DNA from: Streptomyces sp. NBC_01224
Lineage (GTDB): Bacteria; Actinomycetota; Actinomycetes; Streptomycetales; Streptomycetaceae
Length of the DNA: 64,000 nucleotides
NCBI RefSeq assembly: GCF_036002945.1
Contig: NZ_CP108529.1
Location: forward strand, 558,001 to 622,000
Direction: 5' to 3'
Position 1 is the stretch's first letter, and each line of letters opens with the position of its first letter. Positions 17,392 to 26,230 of this stretch are shown here, one piece after another. The position numbers and the translations under genes are program-made. Under the pieces are notes generated by a model. That model saw only the letters and a program-made list of their open reading frames with translations, did no database searches and was not told the DNA's origin.

Positions 17392-19184
17392 CCGCCCAGT
17401 CCGCTCAGCCCGGTGGGCACATGCATCTTCTGCACCGTCTTGCCCCCACCGACGTACATGTGGACGCCGCACGGGAGACAGGGGTCGAAGCTGCGCACGG
17501 TGCGCATGATGTCGATGCCCTTGAAGTTCTCCGGCGGGTTCTCCTCGAAGATCGGCGTGTTCTGCACGGCGTCCTCGTAGGGACCGGGAGTTCCGTAGCT
17601 GTCCCTGGTGCTGGCGTTCCACGGCGTCGGAGGGTAGGGGTGATAGTTGGCGATCTTGCCGTCCCTGATCACCATGTGGTGCGACAGCACGCCGCGTACG
17701 GCCTCGGTGAATCCGACGCCGATGCTCTCGTCCGGGACGTCGAACTTCTCCCAGGTCTGGGTACGTCCGGCGCGGACCTCTTCGAGTCCCTTCTCCGCAC
17801 AGTGCAGCGCGATCGCGGCCGCGTACGCCTGGAAGTAGGTGCGGGCGCGGTTGCGCTCCAGCGCGTTGCTCCACTTCGGGATCTTCCACTCGAAGGTGGT
17901 CTCGGGCTTGGTCATCGTGCGCGGCAGGTTGATGACGACGCTGTGACCGGTGGCCTTGACGTAGCCGACGTCGACGAGTCCGGAGAGCGCGGTGGACCAC
18001 AGCCGGGCGATGGGGCCGCCGCCGGTGTCGAGGGCCAGGTGGTCCTTGCCGTCGAACCAGCGCGGCGACATCACCCAGCTGTACTTGTCGTCGAAGTTCC
18101 GCTTCTGCGGCGCCGGGATCGTGTGCTGGTTCCACGGGTGGCGGGGGTCGACCGGGTTGCCGAGCGGGTCGTGGGTGACGAACTGCTCCTTGCCCTCCCA
18201 GTCGTCGTAGTACGAACTGCCCAGCAGGATCCGGATGCCGAGGTTGATCTCGGTCAGGTCATTGGTGACCAGCTTGCCGTCCACGATCACACCGGGGGTG
18301 ACGAACATCCTCCGTCCCCAGTCGCTCATGTTGGCGTACGTGAAGTCGCAGTGCTCAGGGTCGTTGAGCGCTCCCCAGCACCCGAGCAACACCCGTCGGC
18401 GGCCGACCTCTTCGTACCCGGGCAGGGCCTCGTAGAAGAAGTCGAACAGGTCGTCGTGCAGGGGCACGACCCGCTTCATGAACTCCACATAGCGCATGAG
18501 GCGGCTGAGGTAGTCCGTGAAGAGCTGGACGGAGGCGATGGTGCCCACGCCGCCCGGGTAGAGCGTGGACGGGTGCACATGGCGCCCCTCCATCAGGCAG
18601 AACATCTCCCGGGTGTAGCGGCTCACCTGGAGGGCCTCGCGGTAGAACTCGCCCTCGATGGGGTTGAGCGACCGCATGATGTCGGCGATCGTACGGTAGC
18701 CGTGCTCCCCGGCGTGCGGCGCTTCGGTGCGCTCGGCCAGTTCCAGGACACCGGGATTGGTCTCGCGGACCATCTTTTCGCAGTAGTCGACCCCGACCAG
18801 GTTCTCCTGGAAGATGTTGTGGTCGAACATGTACTCCGCGGACTCGCCGAGGTTGATGATCCACTCACCGAGGTGCGGCGGCTTCACTCCGTACGCCATG
18901 TTCTGCGTGTATACGGAACACGTGGCGTGGTTGTCGCCACAGATCCCGCAGATGCGACTGGTGATGAAATGCGCGTCCCTGGGGTCCTTGCCCCGCATGA
19001 AGACGCTGTAGCCGCGGAAGACCGACGAGGTGCTGTAGCACTCCGCGACCCGCTTCTGCTTGAAGTCGATCTTCGTGTGGATACCGAGACTGCCCACGAT
19101 CCGGGTAATCGGATCCCAGGCCATCTCCACCAGGCCGCTGCCGTCGCCGGCCGCCTTCGTTTTCGGTGCCATCGTGTGTGCCAT
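17388..19184 (-). CDS. hhyL: [NiFe]-hydrogenase large subunit, group 1h (high-affinity type)
   Basis: Catalytic subunit that oxidises H2 at a Ni-Fe centre. The four nickel cysteines lie in RICGICGDNH (residues 77-86; Cys79, Cys82) and DPCLPCGVH (567-575; Cys569, Cys572). The sequence around both motifs matches the actinobacterial group 1h (formerly group 5) enzymes, which in other species scavenge atmospheric H2. The protein keeps a 23-residue tail after His575, the expected cut site of the maturation protease. No signal peptide. It lies 71 bp downstream of hhyS and overlaps the NifU-like gene by 4 bases. Confidence 0.97.
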   Translation of the reverse strand: MAHTMAPKTKAAGDGSGLVEMAWDPITRIVGSLGIHTKIDFKQKRVAECYSTSSVFRGYSVFMRGKDPRDAHFITSRICGICGDNHATCSVYTQNMAYGVKPPHLGEWIINLGESAEYMFDHNIFQENLVGVDYCEKMVRETNPGVLELAERTEAPHAGEHGYRTIADIMRSLNPIEGEFYREALQVSRYTREMFCLMEGRHVHPSTLYPGGVGTIASVQLFTDYLSRLMRYVEFMKRVVPLHDDLFDFFYEALPGYEEVGRRRVLLGCWGALNDPEHCDFTYANMSDWGRRMFVTPGVIVDGKLVTNDLTEINLGIRILLGSSYYDDWEGKEQFVTHDPLGNPVDPRHPWNQHTIPAPQKRNFDDKYSWVMSPRWFDGKDHLALDTGGGPIARLWSTALSGLVDVGYVKATGHSVVINLPRTMTKPETTFEWKIPKWSNALERNRARTYFQAYAAAIALHCAEKGLEEVRAGRTQTWEKFDVPDESIGVGFTEAVRGVLSHHMVIRDGKIANYHPYPPTPWNASTRDSYGTPGPYEDAVQNTPIFEENPPENFKGIDIMRTVRSFDPCLPCGVHMYVGGGKTVQKMHVPTGLSGLGG

Positions 19185-19255
19185 AGCCCTTCTGAGAAGC
19201 GTGAGGTGGGGTCGTCACCGGAAGGTGTGGGGTGCGATCGGAGTCCTCGGCATGT

Positions 19256-20335
19256 TCACCACGGGGGCCGGTAGCCGGTGGTCAGCCGACCCCTCTTGTG
19301 CCGCCACTTCGGCTCCGCGTCCACGGTCTTCGCCGTGATCGCACGGAGCCTGCGGACGACCGCCCCGTACGCGCCGCTGGCGGTGGCGGAGACCTTGGCG
19401 CCCGGCGGTTCGTCCATGAACGGCATGAACTTGTCGGGGAAGCCCGGCATGGTGCAGGCGATACAGATGCCGCCGACGTTCGGGCAGCCTCCGATGCCGT
19501 TCATCCAGCCGCGTTTGGGTACGTTGCACTTGACGACCGGGCCCCAGCAGCCGAGCTTGACCAGGCACTTGGGCGAATCGTAGGTCTGGGCGAACTCACC
19601 CTGCTCGTAGTAGCCGGCCCGGTCGCATCCCTCGTGCACGGTGGCGCCGAACAGCCAGGCCGGACGGAGCTTGTCGTCCAGCGGGATCATCGGAGCGGAT
19701 CCCGCCGCCTGGTAGAGCAGGTACGTCAGGGTCTCCGAGAAGTTGTCCGGCTGGATCGGGCAGCCCGGCACGCACACGATCGGGATACCGGCCTTCGACT
19801 TCCAGTCCCAGCCGAGATAGTCGGGCAGGCCCATGGCCCCGGTCGGGTTACCGGCCATCGCGTGAATGCCGCCGTACGTGGCACAGGTGCCGATGGCGAC
19901 GACCGCAAGGGCTTTGGGCGCCAGCCGGTCGATCCATTCGCTGGTGGTCATCGGCTGGCCGGTCTCCGGGTTGTCACCGAAACCGCACCAGTACCCCTCC
20001 GGCTTGATCGTCTCGTTCGGGATGGAACCCTCGACGACCAGGACGAAGGGATCGATCTCGCCGCGTTCGCCCTTGAAGAACCATTCGATGAACGTGTCCG
20101 CACCGCCCACGGGGCCGCATTCGAAGTCGATCAGCGGCCAGTGGACCTCGATCTTGGGCAGACCGGGCAGCGCACCGACGACGATCTCTTCGATGCTCGG
20201 CTGCATCGCGGCAGTCAGGGCCACCGAGTCGCCGTCACAGCTCAGCCCCGCGTTGATCCAGAGGATATGGATCGGGGACTCTTCTCCGGTGGCCGCAGCA
20301 GGTGCGTCCACCGTGTTCGACGTTGTTGCATCCAT
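19256..20335 (-). CDS. hhyS: [NiFe]-hydrogenase small subunit, group 1h
   Basis: Electron-transfer subunit (359 residues) carrying three iron-sulfur clusters. The proximal-cluster site reads SCDGD (Cys33, Asp36) where most hydrogenases have CxxC. This matches the 3Cys-1Asp proximal cluster reported for the actinobacterial-type hydrogenase of Ralstonia eutropha. Other cluster Cys lie in IGTCATYGG, VCVPGCP, CDRAGYYEQG, CLVKLGCWGP and GGCPNVGGICIACTMPGF. There is no Tat signal peptide and no C-terminal membrane anchor, so the enzyme stays inside the cell. It begins 48 bp after hypX. Confidence 0.97.
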   Translation of the reverse strand: MDATTSNTVDAPAAATGEESPIHILWINAGLSCDGDSVALTAAMQPSIEEIVVGALPGLPKIEVHWPLIDFECGPVGGADTFIEWFFKGERGEIDPFVLVVEGSIPNETIKPEGYWCGFGDNPETGQPMTTSEWIDRLAPKALAVVAIGTCATYGGIHAMAGNPTGAMGLPDYLGWDWKSKAGIPIVCVPGCPIQPDNFSETLTYLLYQAAGSAPMIPLDDKLRPAWLFGATVHEGCDRAGYYEQGEFAQTYDSPKCLVKLGCWGPVVKCNVPKRGWMNGIGGCPNVGGICIACTMPGFPDKFMPFMDEPPGAKVSATASGAYGAVVRRLRAITAKTVDAEPKWRHKRGRLTTGYRPPW

Positions 20336-20383
20336 GAGGATGCCTCCCTGGAAAGAGACACACGAAGGCCGACATATCGACCT

Positions 20384-22198
20384 TCACTGTTCTTGGTACC
20401 AAGCGCCCGGTGCGAGTACGCCATGGTGTGCCGCCAGTCCGGTGACATCGGGCTCCCGGGTGGGCCGGTCCACTCCGGATCTGCCGGTCGAGGCCGGGGC
20501 GAGGTGCGACGGCCGGCCCGACGGAGGATCCTTGAGCACGAACGCACGCCGTAGTGCGTGATAGGGCGACCGAGGGTCGAAGAAGGTCCGCCGCATCACA
20601 GCCAGCTCCTCCTCCCGGTAGTGGGCCAGGGGTCTGTCGGCCTCGTCCCGGTCCCGTTCGGCCTTCTTCGCCGCGACCCGCGACGGTGCCGCAGGCGACG
20701 CGGCGAGACGGGCCGCCAGCCGGACGACCTCGCCCGCGAACGACTGCGCGTCGCAGTCGACCGTCCGGTCGGCCAGGCCGAGCCTCACAGCGGCCTCGGC
20801 GCTCACCGGCAGCGCCTTGCCGGTGAGGCGCTCCGCCGTGGCGGCCCCCACCCTGCGCGGCAGCGTGTACGTCCAGTACTCGGAGCCGTACAGCCCCATC
20901 AGACGGTAGTGCGGGTTCAGCACCGCCCCCGTCCTGCACCAGACCTCGTCCGCAGCCAGGGCGAGCATCACCCCGCCTGCGGCCGCGTTGCCGCCCACGG
21001 CGGAGACCACCAGCCGGTCGGTGGTGGTCAGCACGGCCTCCACGAGGTCGTCCATGGCGTTGATGTTGGCCCAGGACTCCTCGCCGGGGTCGGCGGCGGC
21101 CTCGATGACATTGAGGTGGATGCCGTTGGAGAAGAAGTCCCGGCCGCCTCCCAGTACCAGCACCGAGGTGGGCCGTCGGCAGGCCAGCCGGTAGGCGTCG
21201 TGCAGGCGTCGGCACTGCGCCGTGCTCATCGCACCGCCGGGGAAGGAGAACGAGAGGAAACCGGCCTGCCCCACCTCCCGATAGCCGATGTCGCTCCAGC
21301 TGTGTCGGCGCCCTTCCTCGTGCGGCGGGACAGGGTGCTCCGGCAGTGGGGGCAGACGCCCGGCGAGCGCCGTCACAGCGGGCAGTTTGAACGTGGCGGG
21401 TCCTCCCGGCCTGCGGCGGGGCCGAAGCTCGGGGATCCACACCGCGCCGTCGGTCGTCGCCCGGCAGACCGCCCCTGCCCGTACGGCCACCAGCTCGCCC
21501 GGCCTGCCGCGCAGTTCGTGCTCCGGGTGCCCCCCGTGCAGAAACCATTCGTCCCCTAGCAGTTCGTCGCGCACGCCGGGGTACGAGTCGGCGGCCCGCA
21601 GCTTGCGCAGGACCGCTTGTGTTGAGTCCGACTCCCAGTCGATGCGACGGTGCTCCTGGCGCAGGTACGGCCGCGCACGGATGCGCAACTCCTCATCCCC
21701 GCCGGTCTGCGGTCGAGGAACGTACGTACCGGACGAGAAGCGCTCGATGGCGAGGTGCACGGCCTGCAACGCGGCATCGGAGACTTCGTTGCGGTACAGG
21801 TCGCTCTTGCCCACCGGGTGCACCGGAAAGGCGGCCGATGCCCAGATGTCCCCGGCATCCATCTCCTCGTCGGCCTGCAGAACCGTCACGCCCCATGTGT
21901 CCGCGCCCTCATGGATGGCCCAGTCGAGTGAGGAGGGCCCGCGGTCGCCCGGGGGGCCGGGGTGGACGACGAGGCAGGTGTGTGCCGCCCAGACATCCCG
22001 GGGGATGGCGGTCTTCAGCAACGGGGCCAGAATGAGGTCGGGCGCGAACTCGCGAACAGCCCGCCGCAGCGACTCGTCGCGCACGGACGGCTCCGGAGCT
22101 GCGAGTTCCACCGCCACGGCGTGGCCCCGGTCCCTCAGTTCTGCGTGAACACGCTGAGTAAGGCTGTTGAACGCGCTCGCCACGAGCAGGATGTGCAC
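20384..22198 (-). CDS. hypX: HypX, CO-ligand synthesis protein for aerobic hydrogenase maturation
   Basis: HypX makes the CO ligand of the active site from formyl-tetrahydrofolate, allowing maturation in air. The N-terminal half is a formyltransferase fold (LLVASAFNSLTQRVHAEL, then HPGPPGDRGPSSLDWAI with the folate-site HPGP). The C-terminal half is a crotonase fold (VLGGGRDFFSNGIHLNVIE, then NAAAGGVMLALAADEVW). Length 604 residues from GTG 22198, which follows GGGAGAT; the open frame extends to 22420 but without similarity. First gene of the operon. Confidence 0.95.
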   Translation of the reverse strand: MHILLVASAFNSLTQRVHAELRDRGHAVAVELAAPEPSVRDESLRRAVREFAPDLILAPLLKTAIPRDVWAAHTCLVVHPGPPGDRGPSSLDWAIHEGADTWGVTVLQADEEMDAGDIWASAAFPVHPVGKSDLYRNEVSDAALQAVHLAIERFSSGTYVPRPQTGGDEELRIRARPYLRQEHRRIDWESDSTQAVLRKLRAADSYPGVRDELLGDEWFLHGGHPEHELRGRPGELVAVRAGAVCRATTDGAVWIPELRPRRRPGGPATFKLPAVTALAGRLPPLPEHPVPPHEEGRRHSWSDIGYREVGQAGFLSFSFPGGAMSTAQCRRLHDAYRLACRRPTSVLVLGGGRDFFSNGIHLNVIEAAADPGEESWANINAMDDLVEAVLTTTDRLVVSAVGGNAAAGGVMLALAADEVWCRTGAVLNPHYRLMGLYGSEYWTYTLPRRVGAATAERLTGKALPVSAEAAVRLGLADRTVDCDAQSFAGEVVRLAARLAASPAAPSRVAAKKAERDRDEADRPLAHYREEELAVMRRTFFDPRSPYHALRRAFVLKDPPSGRPSHLAPASTGRSGVDRPTREPDVTGLAAHHGVLAPGAWYQEQ

Positions 22199-22789
22199 AA
22201 CGATCTCCCAACGCCGGCCAGATCCGGCTGCTTGCGATGGTGGGGCACTGCGGGCGGAGCTCCAGCGGCAACCGGCCGCGAAGTCACCCGAAAGCGAAAA
22301 CATCGGCGACCACTCAGTGGAACCCGTACAGCAAGCCCCGCGCCCAGCGGATCGGAATGAACCGAGCAGCGACATGACGCAGAGCCGGGCGTTCGATACG
22401 AGCCCAAGTACGCACCCCACTGAGGCCGGTCGGGGCCGGTCGGCGTGATCCGCCCCGACGGCCTGTTATCTTTACGTGACTTCGCGCCGCAACTCTCAGT
22501 CACGCTTTGGCCTTTGCCGTGGTGGAGTCGGCGAGGGGGAAGCACGCGGCCGCCGTCTGGGCGTTTCGGTCCGATCAGCGGCCGCACGGCCTGAACTGAA
22601 CCTGGGGATGCACATGCCATACACCGGCCGAGACGGATGACTCCGCCGCCCGCCTGACGCGGGCAGACGTCCGCAGGGCCCCGGGGGGCCGACCGAAACG
22701 GAGTGCGGCGGCGGACGAGCAATGACCACTACACGTGTACGGGCACGGTCGTAGTCTGCGGCCGGCCCGGCCTGTCATGGCTGGACGGA
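22199..22789. other. Divergent promoter region between hypX and the PBP gene
   Basis: About 590 bp with no convincing gene. It must hold the promoter of the 15-gene hydrogenase operon and that of the PBP gene. An imperfect inverted repeat (22423-22436 with 22452-22464, one base bulged, 15-base loop) could form a leader hairpin or terminator. A BlaI-like palindrome lies near the right end. Confidence 0.6.
22728..22741. promoter_or_regulatory. Candidate BlaI-type operator before the PBP gene
   Basis: ACTACACGTGTACG contains the perfect palindrome TACACGTGTA, the TACA-N2-TGTA arrangement bound by BlaI/MecI repressors. It lies 49 bp before the PBP start. A blaI gene with similar ACTACA half-sites lies 10 kb away. 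The three sites differ in spacer length (2, 4 and 3), so this one needs binding evidence. Confidence 0.4.
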
Positions 22790-24823
22790 ATGACACAGCA
22801 CAACTTATTAAGCAGAACGACGCACGCCGCTCGGGCCGCACTGCACCCCGGGACGGGACGCCGGAAGCAGGCGAAACGACCGAGCCTGCGCCTGCTACGC
22901 AAACCGGACTATCCGCGCACGGGCCGGCGCGGATGGCGAAGATGGGTGCCCTCGTGGCGGCTGGTCGTGGGGTCGTTCCTGATATTCATCGCAACGCTCA
23001 CGACCGTGGTGGGCATCGCCTACGCGCGCACGGACATCCCCAAGGACCTCAACGCGTTCGCCACCCAGCAGGACACCGTCTACTACTGGGCCGACGGGAC
23101 CCCCATGGCCCGCACGGGCTGGGTGAGCCGCCAGGAGATGCCTCTGTCGAAGATTCCCGACGATGTCCGGTGGGCCGTACTGGCGGCCGAGAACGCCGAC
23201 TTCTACTCGGACCACGGCATATCGACGCAGGGAATCACCCGCGCGCTGTGGCGCACGGTCGGCGAGGGAGACACCCAGGGCGGCTCGACCATCACCCAGC
23301 AGTACGTCAAGAACGTCTACCTCTCGCAGGACCAGTCCTTCTCCCGCAAGTTCACCGAGATGCTGCTCGCGGTCAAACTCGACCGTCGTGTGAGCAAGGA
23401 CAAGATCCTTGAGGACTATCTCAACACCAGCTGGTTCGGCCGGGGCACCTACGGTCTCCAGCGCGCGGCCCAGGCCTACTACGGCAAGGAGGTCACCCAA
23501 CTCAACGCCAGTGAGGGCGCGTTCCTCGCGTCGCTGCTCAAGGGGGCCTCGCTCTACGACCCCGCCATCAACCCCCACAACCACGCCCGCGCCGTCAAAC
23601 GGTGGAAGTGGACACTGGACCGAATGGTGAAGATCGGCAAGCTGAGCCCGGCCGAGCGTGCCCGGTACACCACCTTTCCCGAACCGAAGCCCCCTCACAG
23701 GCCGAACAGCACTGCCGGGCAGGACGGTTACCTCGTTCAGCTCGCCGAGTCGTACGCCAAGCGTGCCGGACACATCTCCGACGCACGCTTCGACCTCGGC
23801 GGCTACCAGATCTACACAACGTTCGAGAAGCCGCGGATGACCGCCCTCACCCGGGCCGTGAAGGATGCGCGCAACACGCTCCATCCCGAGCAGCGCAAGG
23901 CCGACCGCCATGTCCGGTTCGGGGCCTCGTCCGTCGCCCCGGACGGCCGGATCCTCGCCGTGTACGGCGGACCGGACTTCGAGCGGCAGGCCTTCAACGA
24001 ATCCAACGCGGGCACCGTCCCTGCCGGTTCGGCGTTCACCCCGTTCGTCTACGCCGCCGGCCTGGAGCACGGCATCTCACGCAAACGCAACGGGCCCCGG
24101 ACCAGCGTAACGCCCTCGACCATGTACGACGGTGACGACGACATTCCGGTCATGACGCCCGAAGGTCCCTACTGGGACCGCAGCGGCAAGATGGTCAAGG
24201 GCCAGAACGACGGCGACCGCTCCTACGGCCGCATCAGTCTGCACGACGCCATGGCGAAGGCCGTGAACTCCCCGTTCCTCCAACTCGGTATGGATGCGGG
24301 ACTGAAGCAGGTCCGCAGTACGGCCGAGGCATCCGGACTGCTCCCGTCCAGCTTCGGTCCACCCGTTCCCGCGTTCTCGATGGGCAACTCCACACCGAGC
24401 GCCATCCGGATGGCCGACGCGTACGGCATGTTCGCGGCCCACGGCGTGCACACCGATCCGTACTCGGTACGGAAGGTCACGCGCAACGGCGAGCCGATCC
24501 GGCTGGATCTGCCGCAGGCGAAGCGCGCCGTGCGGACCGCCGTCGCCGACGAGGTCACCGCAGCGCTCGCACGGCCCGGCGGGGCGAGCGGCACCGCCTA
24601 CGCCTCACCGGTCGCTGCCAAAGCCGGAACCACCGAGGACGACACCGCGCGCTGGTACGTCGGTTACAACCGGGCCGCGTCCACGGCCGTCGTCGTGTAC
24701 CGCATGGACCTGGCGAAGAGTCTGGCGCCACTGCCACTGAAGGGGCTCGGCGGCGAATCGGCGGCCGGCAAGAAGCTCTCGTCCCAGATCTGGAACACAT
24801 ACACGGAAGCCATGACGAAGTGA
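22790..24823 (+). CDS. Class A PBP with intact glycosyltransferase and degenerate transpeptidase
   Basis: Membrane-anchored peptidoglycan enzyme of 677 residues: a basic cytoplasmic N-terminus, one TM segment (VVGSFLIFIATLTTVVGIAY), a GT51 glycosyltransferase and a penicillin-binding domain. GT51 motifs are complete: Glu134 in ENADFYSDHGI and GGSTITQQYVKN. The transpeptidase domain keeps its fold but has lost its catalytic set: SxxK reads SAFT (Ser414, Thr417), SxN reads AVN (491-493) and KTG reads KAG (611-613). It should polymerise glycan but not cross-link or bind penicillin normally. It overlaps the next gene by 4 bases. Confidence 0.85.
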   Translation: MTQHNLLSRTTHAARAALHPGTGRRKQAKRPSLRLLRKPDYPRTGRRGWRRWVPSWRLVVGSFLIFIATLTTVVGIAYARTDIPKDLNAFATQQDTVYYWADGTPMARTGWVSRQEMPLSKIPDDVRWAVLAAENADFYSDHGISTQGITRALWRTVGEGDTQGGSTITQQYVKNVYLSQDQSFSRKFTEMLLAVKLDRRVSKDKILEDYLNTSWFGRGTYGLQRAAQAYYGKEVTQLNASEGAFLASLLKGASLYDPAINPHNHARAVKRWKWTLDRMVKIGKLSPAERARYTTFPEPKPPHRPNSTAGQDGYLVQLAESYAKRAGHISDARFDLGGYQIYTTFEKPRMTALTRAVKDARNTLHPEQRKADRHVRFGASSVAPDGRILAVYGGPDFERQAFNESNAGTVPAGSAFTPFVYAAGLEHGISRKRNGPRTSVTPSTMYDGDDDIPVMTPEGPYWDRSGKMVKGQNDGDRSYGRISLHDAMAKAVNSPFLQLGMDAGLKQVRSTAEASGLLPSSFGPPVPAFSMGNSTPSAIRMADAYGMFAAHGVHTDPYSVRKVTRNGEPIRLDLPQAKRAVRTAVADEVTAALARPGGASGTAYASPVAAKAGTTEDDTARWYVGYNRAASTAVVVYRMDLAKSLAPLPLKGLGGESAAGKKLSSQIWNTYTEAMTK

Positions 24824-26124
24824 CAGATACCAGAGAAAAATCTGCCGTTCGCCGAATACGGGCCCGCTTGACGCCCCGTATCGTCCTGGGGCTCGCGGCA
24901 TGTGCGGTCGCGTCGGGTTCCGCGGCGCTCATCCCGCTGGCGTCCGACGAATCCTCGGACAACCGGACCCCTCAGCAGGGCACGAGCACCATCGCGGCGC
25001 CGACGCCGACCGCCCGGGAGCATCGCGGGGGTGACGGAAAGGAGGCGGAAGAGGAGAAGTGGGACGGGAAGGTCAAGATTCTGGGGGACGGTTCCACGTC
25101 CTACACCGGGCCGCAGCCCGGCCAGCTGAAGGCCGAGCGGCTCAAGCCGGGTGAGAAACCGCCCCAGTTCGTGGTGTTCTCGTGGGACGGTGCGCTCGAG
25201 GGCGACGATCGTATGTTCTCGCGCTTCCGTCGTGCGGCGAAGGAGAGCAATGCGCACATGACGTTCTTCCTCACCGGTATCTACCTGCTCCCGAAGGAGA
25301 AGAGGAACCTCTACGAGCCGCCCCAGCACAAGCCCGGAGCGGCCGCGATCTCCTACCCGACGCGCGAGCACATCCGCATGACGCTGGAACAGCTCGGCGG
25401 CGCCTGGCGGGAGGGCAACGAGATCGGGTCCCACTTCAACGGCCACTTCTGCGACAAGAAGGGCGGTGGGGACTGGAGTACGGACGAGTGGATGAGCGAG
25501 ATCAACCAGTTCTACTCCTTCGTACAGAACTGGAAGACGAACACGGGCTTCAAGGACCTCGATCCGCTGCCCTTCGACCCCACTCGCGAGGTAGTCGGCG
25601 GACGTGCCCCCTGCCTCGAAGGCCAGAAGACCCTTCTGCCGGCGACCAAGCCATTCGGCTGGCGGTACGACGCGAGTTCCCCGGGAGACTTCCAGATCTG
25701 GCCGTCCAAGAAGAACGGCATCTGGGACCTCCCGCTGGAGATGCTGCCGTTCCCCGGCAAGGACTTCCAGGTGCTGTCCATGGACTTCAACTTCCTCTAC
25801 AACCAGTCGGAAGGCAGCACCGAGGGCGACCCCGCGCAGTACCGGACGTGGCGCAAGGAGGCACGGGACTCCTACATCGCCGGATTCGAGCGGGTGTTCA
25901 ACGGCAGCCGGGCACCGCTGTTCATCGGAAATCACTTCGAGGACTGGAACGGCGGGATCTACATGGATGCCGTCGAGGAAACCATGCGAGAGGTCTGCCC
26001 GCGCAAGGAGGTGCGCTGTGTGTCCTTCCGCGAACTGACCGACTGGCTCGATGCGCAGGACCCCAGGGTCCTCGCCCAGTGGCGGACACTCGATCCTGCC
26101 CAGCCGCCGAACTGGAAGCAGTAG
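24820..26124 (+). CDS. Secreted polysaccharide-deacetylase-like protein
   Basis: 434 residues with an N-terminal hydrophobic anchor (about residues 21-43) and a linker rich in charged residues, then a NodB-like fold. The first motif, normally TFDDGP, reads FSWDGALEGDD; the metal motif is HFNGH (HxxxH, near residue 205). It matches a divergent CE4 group found in actinobacteria, so catalysis is plausible but not certain. The start GTG 24820 shares GTGA with the PBP stop, so the two are made together; both would act on the same wall polymer at the outer membrane face. Confidence 0.75.
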   Translation: MTDTREKSAVRRIRARLTPRIVLGLAACAVASGSAALIPLASDESSDNRTPQQGTSTIAAPTPTAREHRGGDGKEAEEEKWDGKVKILGDGSTSYTGPQPGQLKAERLKPGEKPPQFVVFSWDGALEGDDRMFSRFRRAAKESNAHMTFFLTGIYLLPKEKRNLYEPPQHKPGAAAISYPTREHIRMTLEQLGGAWREGNEIGSHFNGHFCDKKGGGDWSTDEWMSEINQFYSFVQNWKTNTGFKDLDPLPFDPTREVVGGRAPCLEGQKTLLPATKPFGWRYDASSPGDFQIWPSKKNGIWDLPLEMLPFPGKDFQVLSMDFNFLYNQSEGSTEGDPAQYRTWRKEARDSYIAGFERVFNGSRAPLFIGNHFEDWNGGIYMDAVEETMREVCPRKEVRCVSFRELTDWLDAQDPRVLAQWRTLDPAQPPNWKQ

Positions 26125-26141
26125 GCGGATGAATGCGGAAA

Positions 26142-26195
26142 GCGGAGCTCCGGGTGAACAACTCGTATGACGAATCGTTCAGGCCGGGGCTCCGC
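26142..26195. terminator. Terminator between convergent deacetylase-like and ABC genes
   Basis: GCGGAGCTCCGG at 26142-26153 pairs with the copy ending at 26195 (one G-T wobble). Inner TGAAC/GTTCA and TCGT/ACGA pairs lengthen the stem. It sits between converging operons. Confidence 0.75.
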
Positions 26196-26230
26196 CGTCC
26201 TGTGTGCACAGGCGTCGTCGACGCCCTCGG

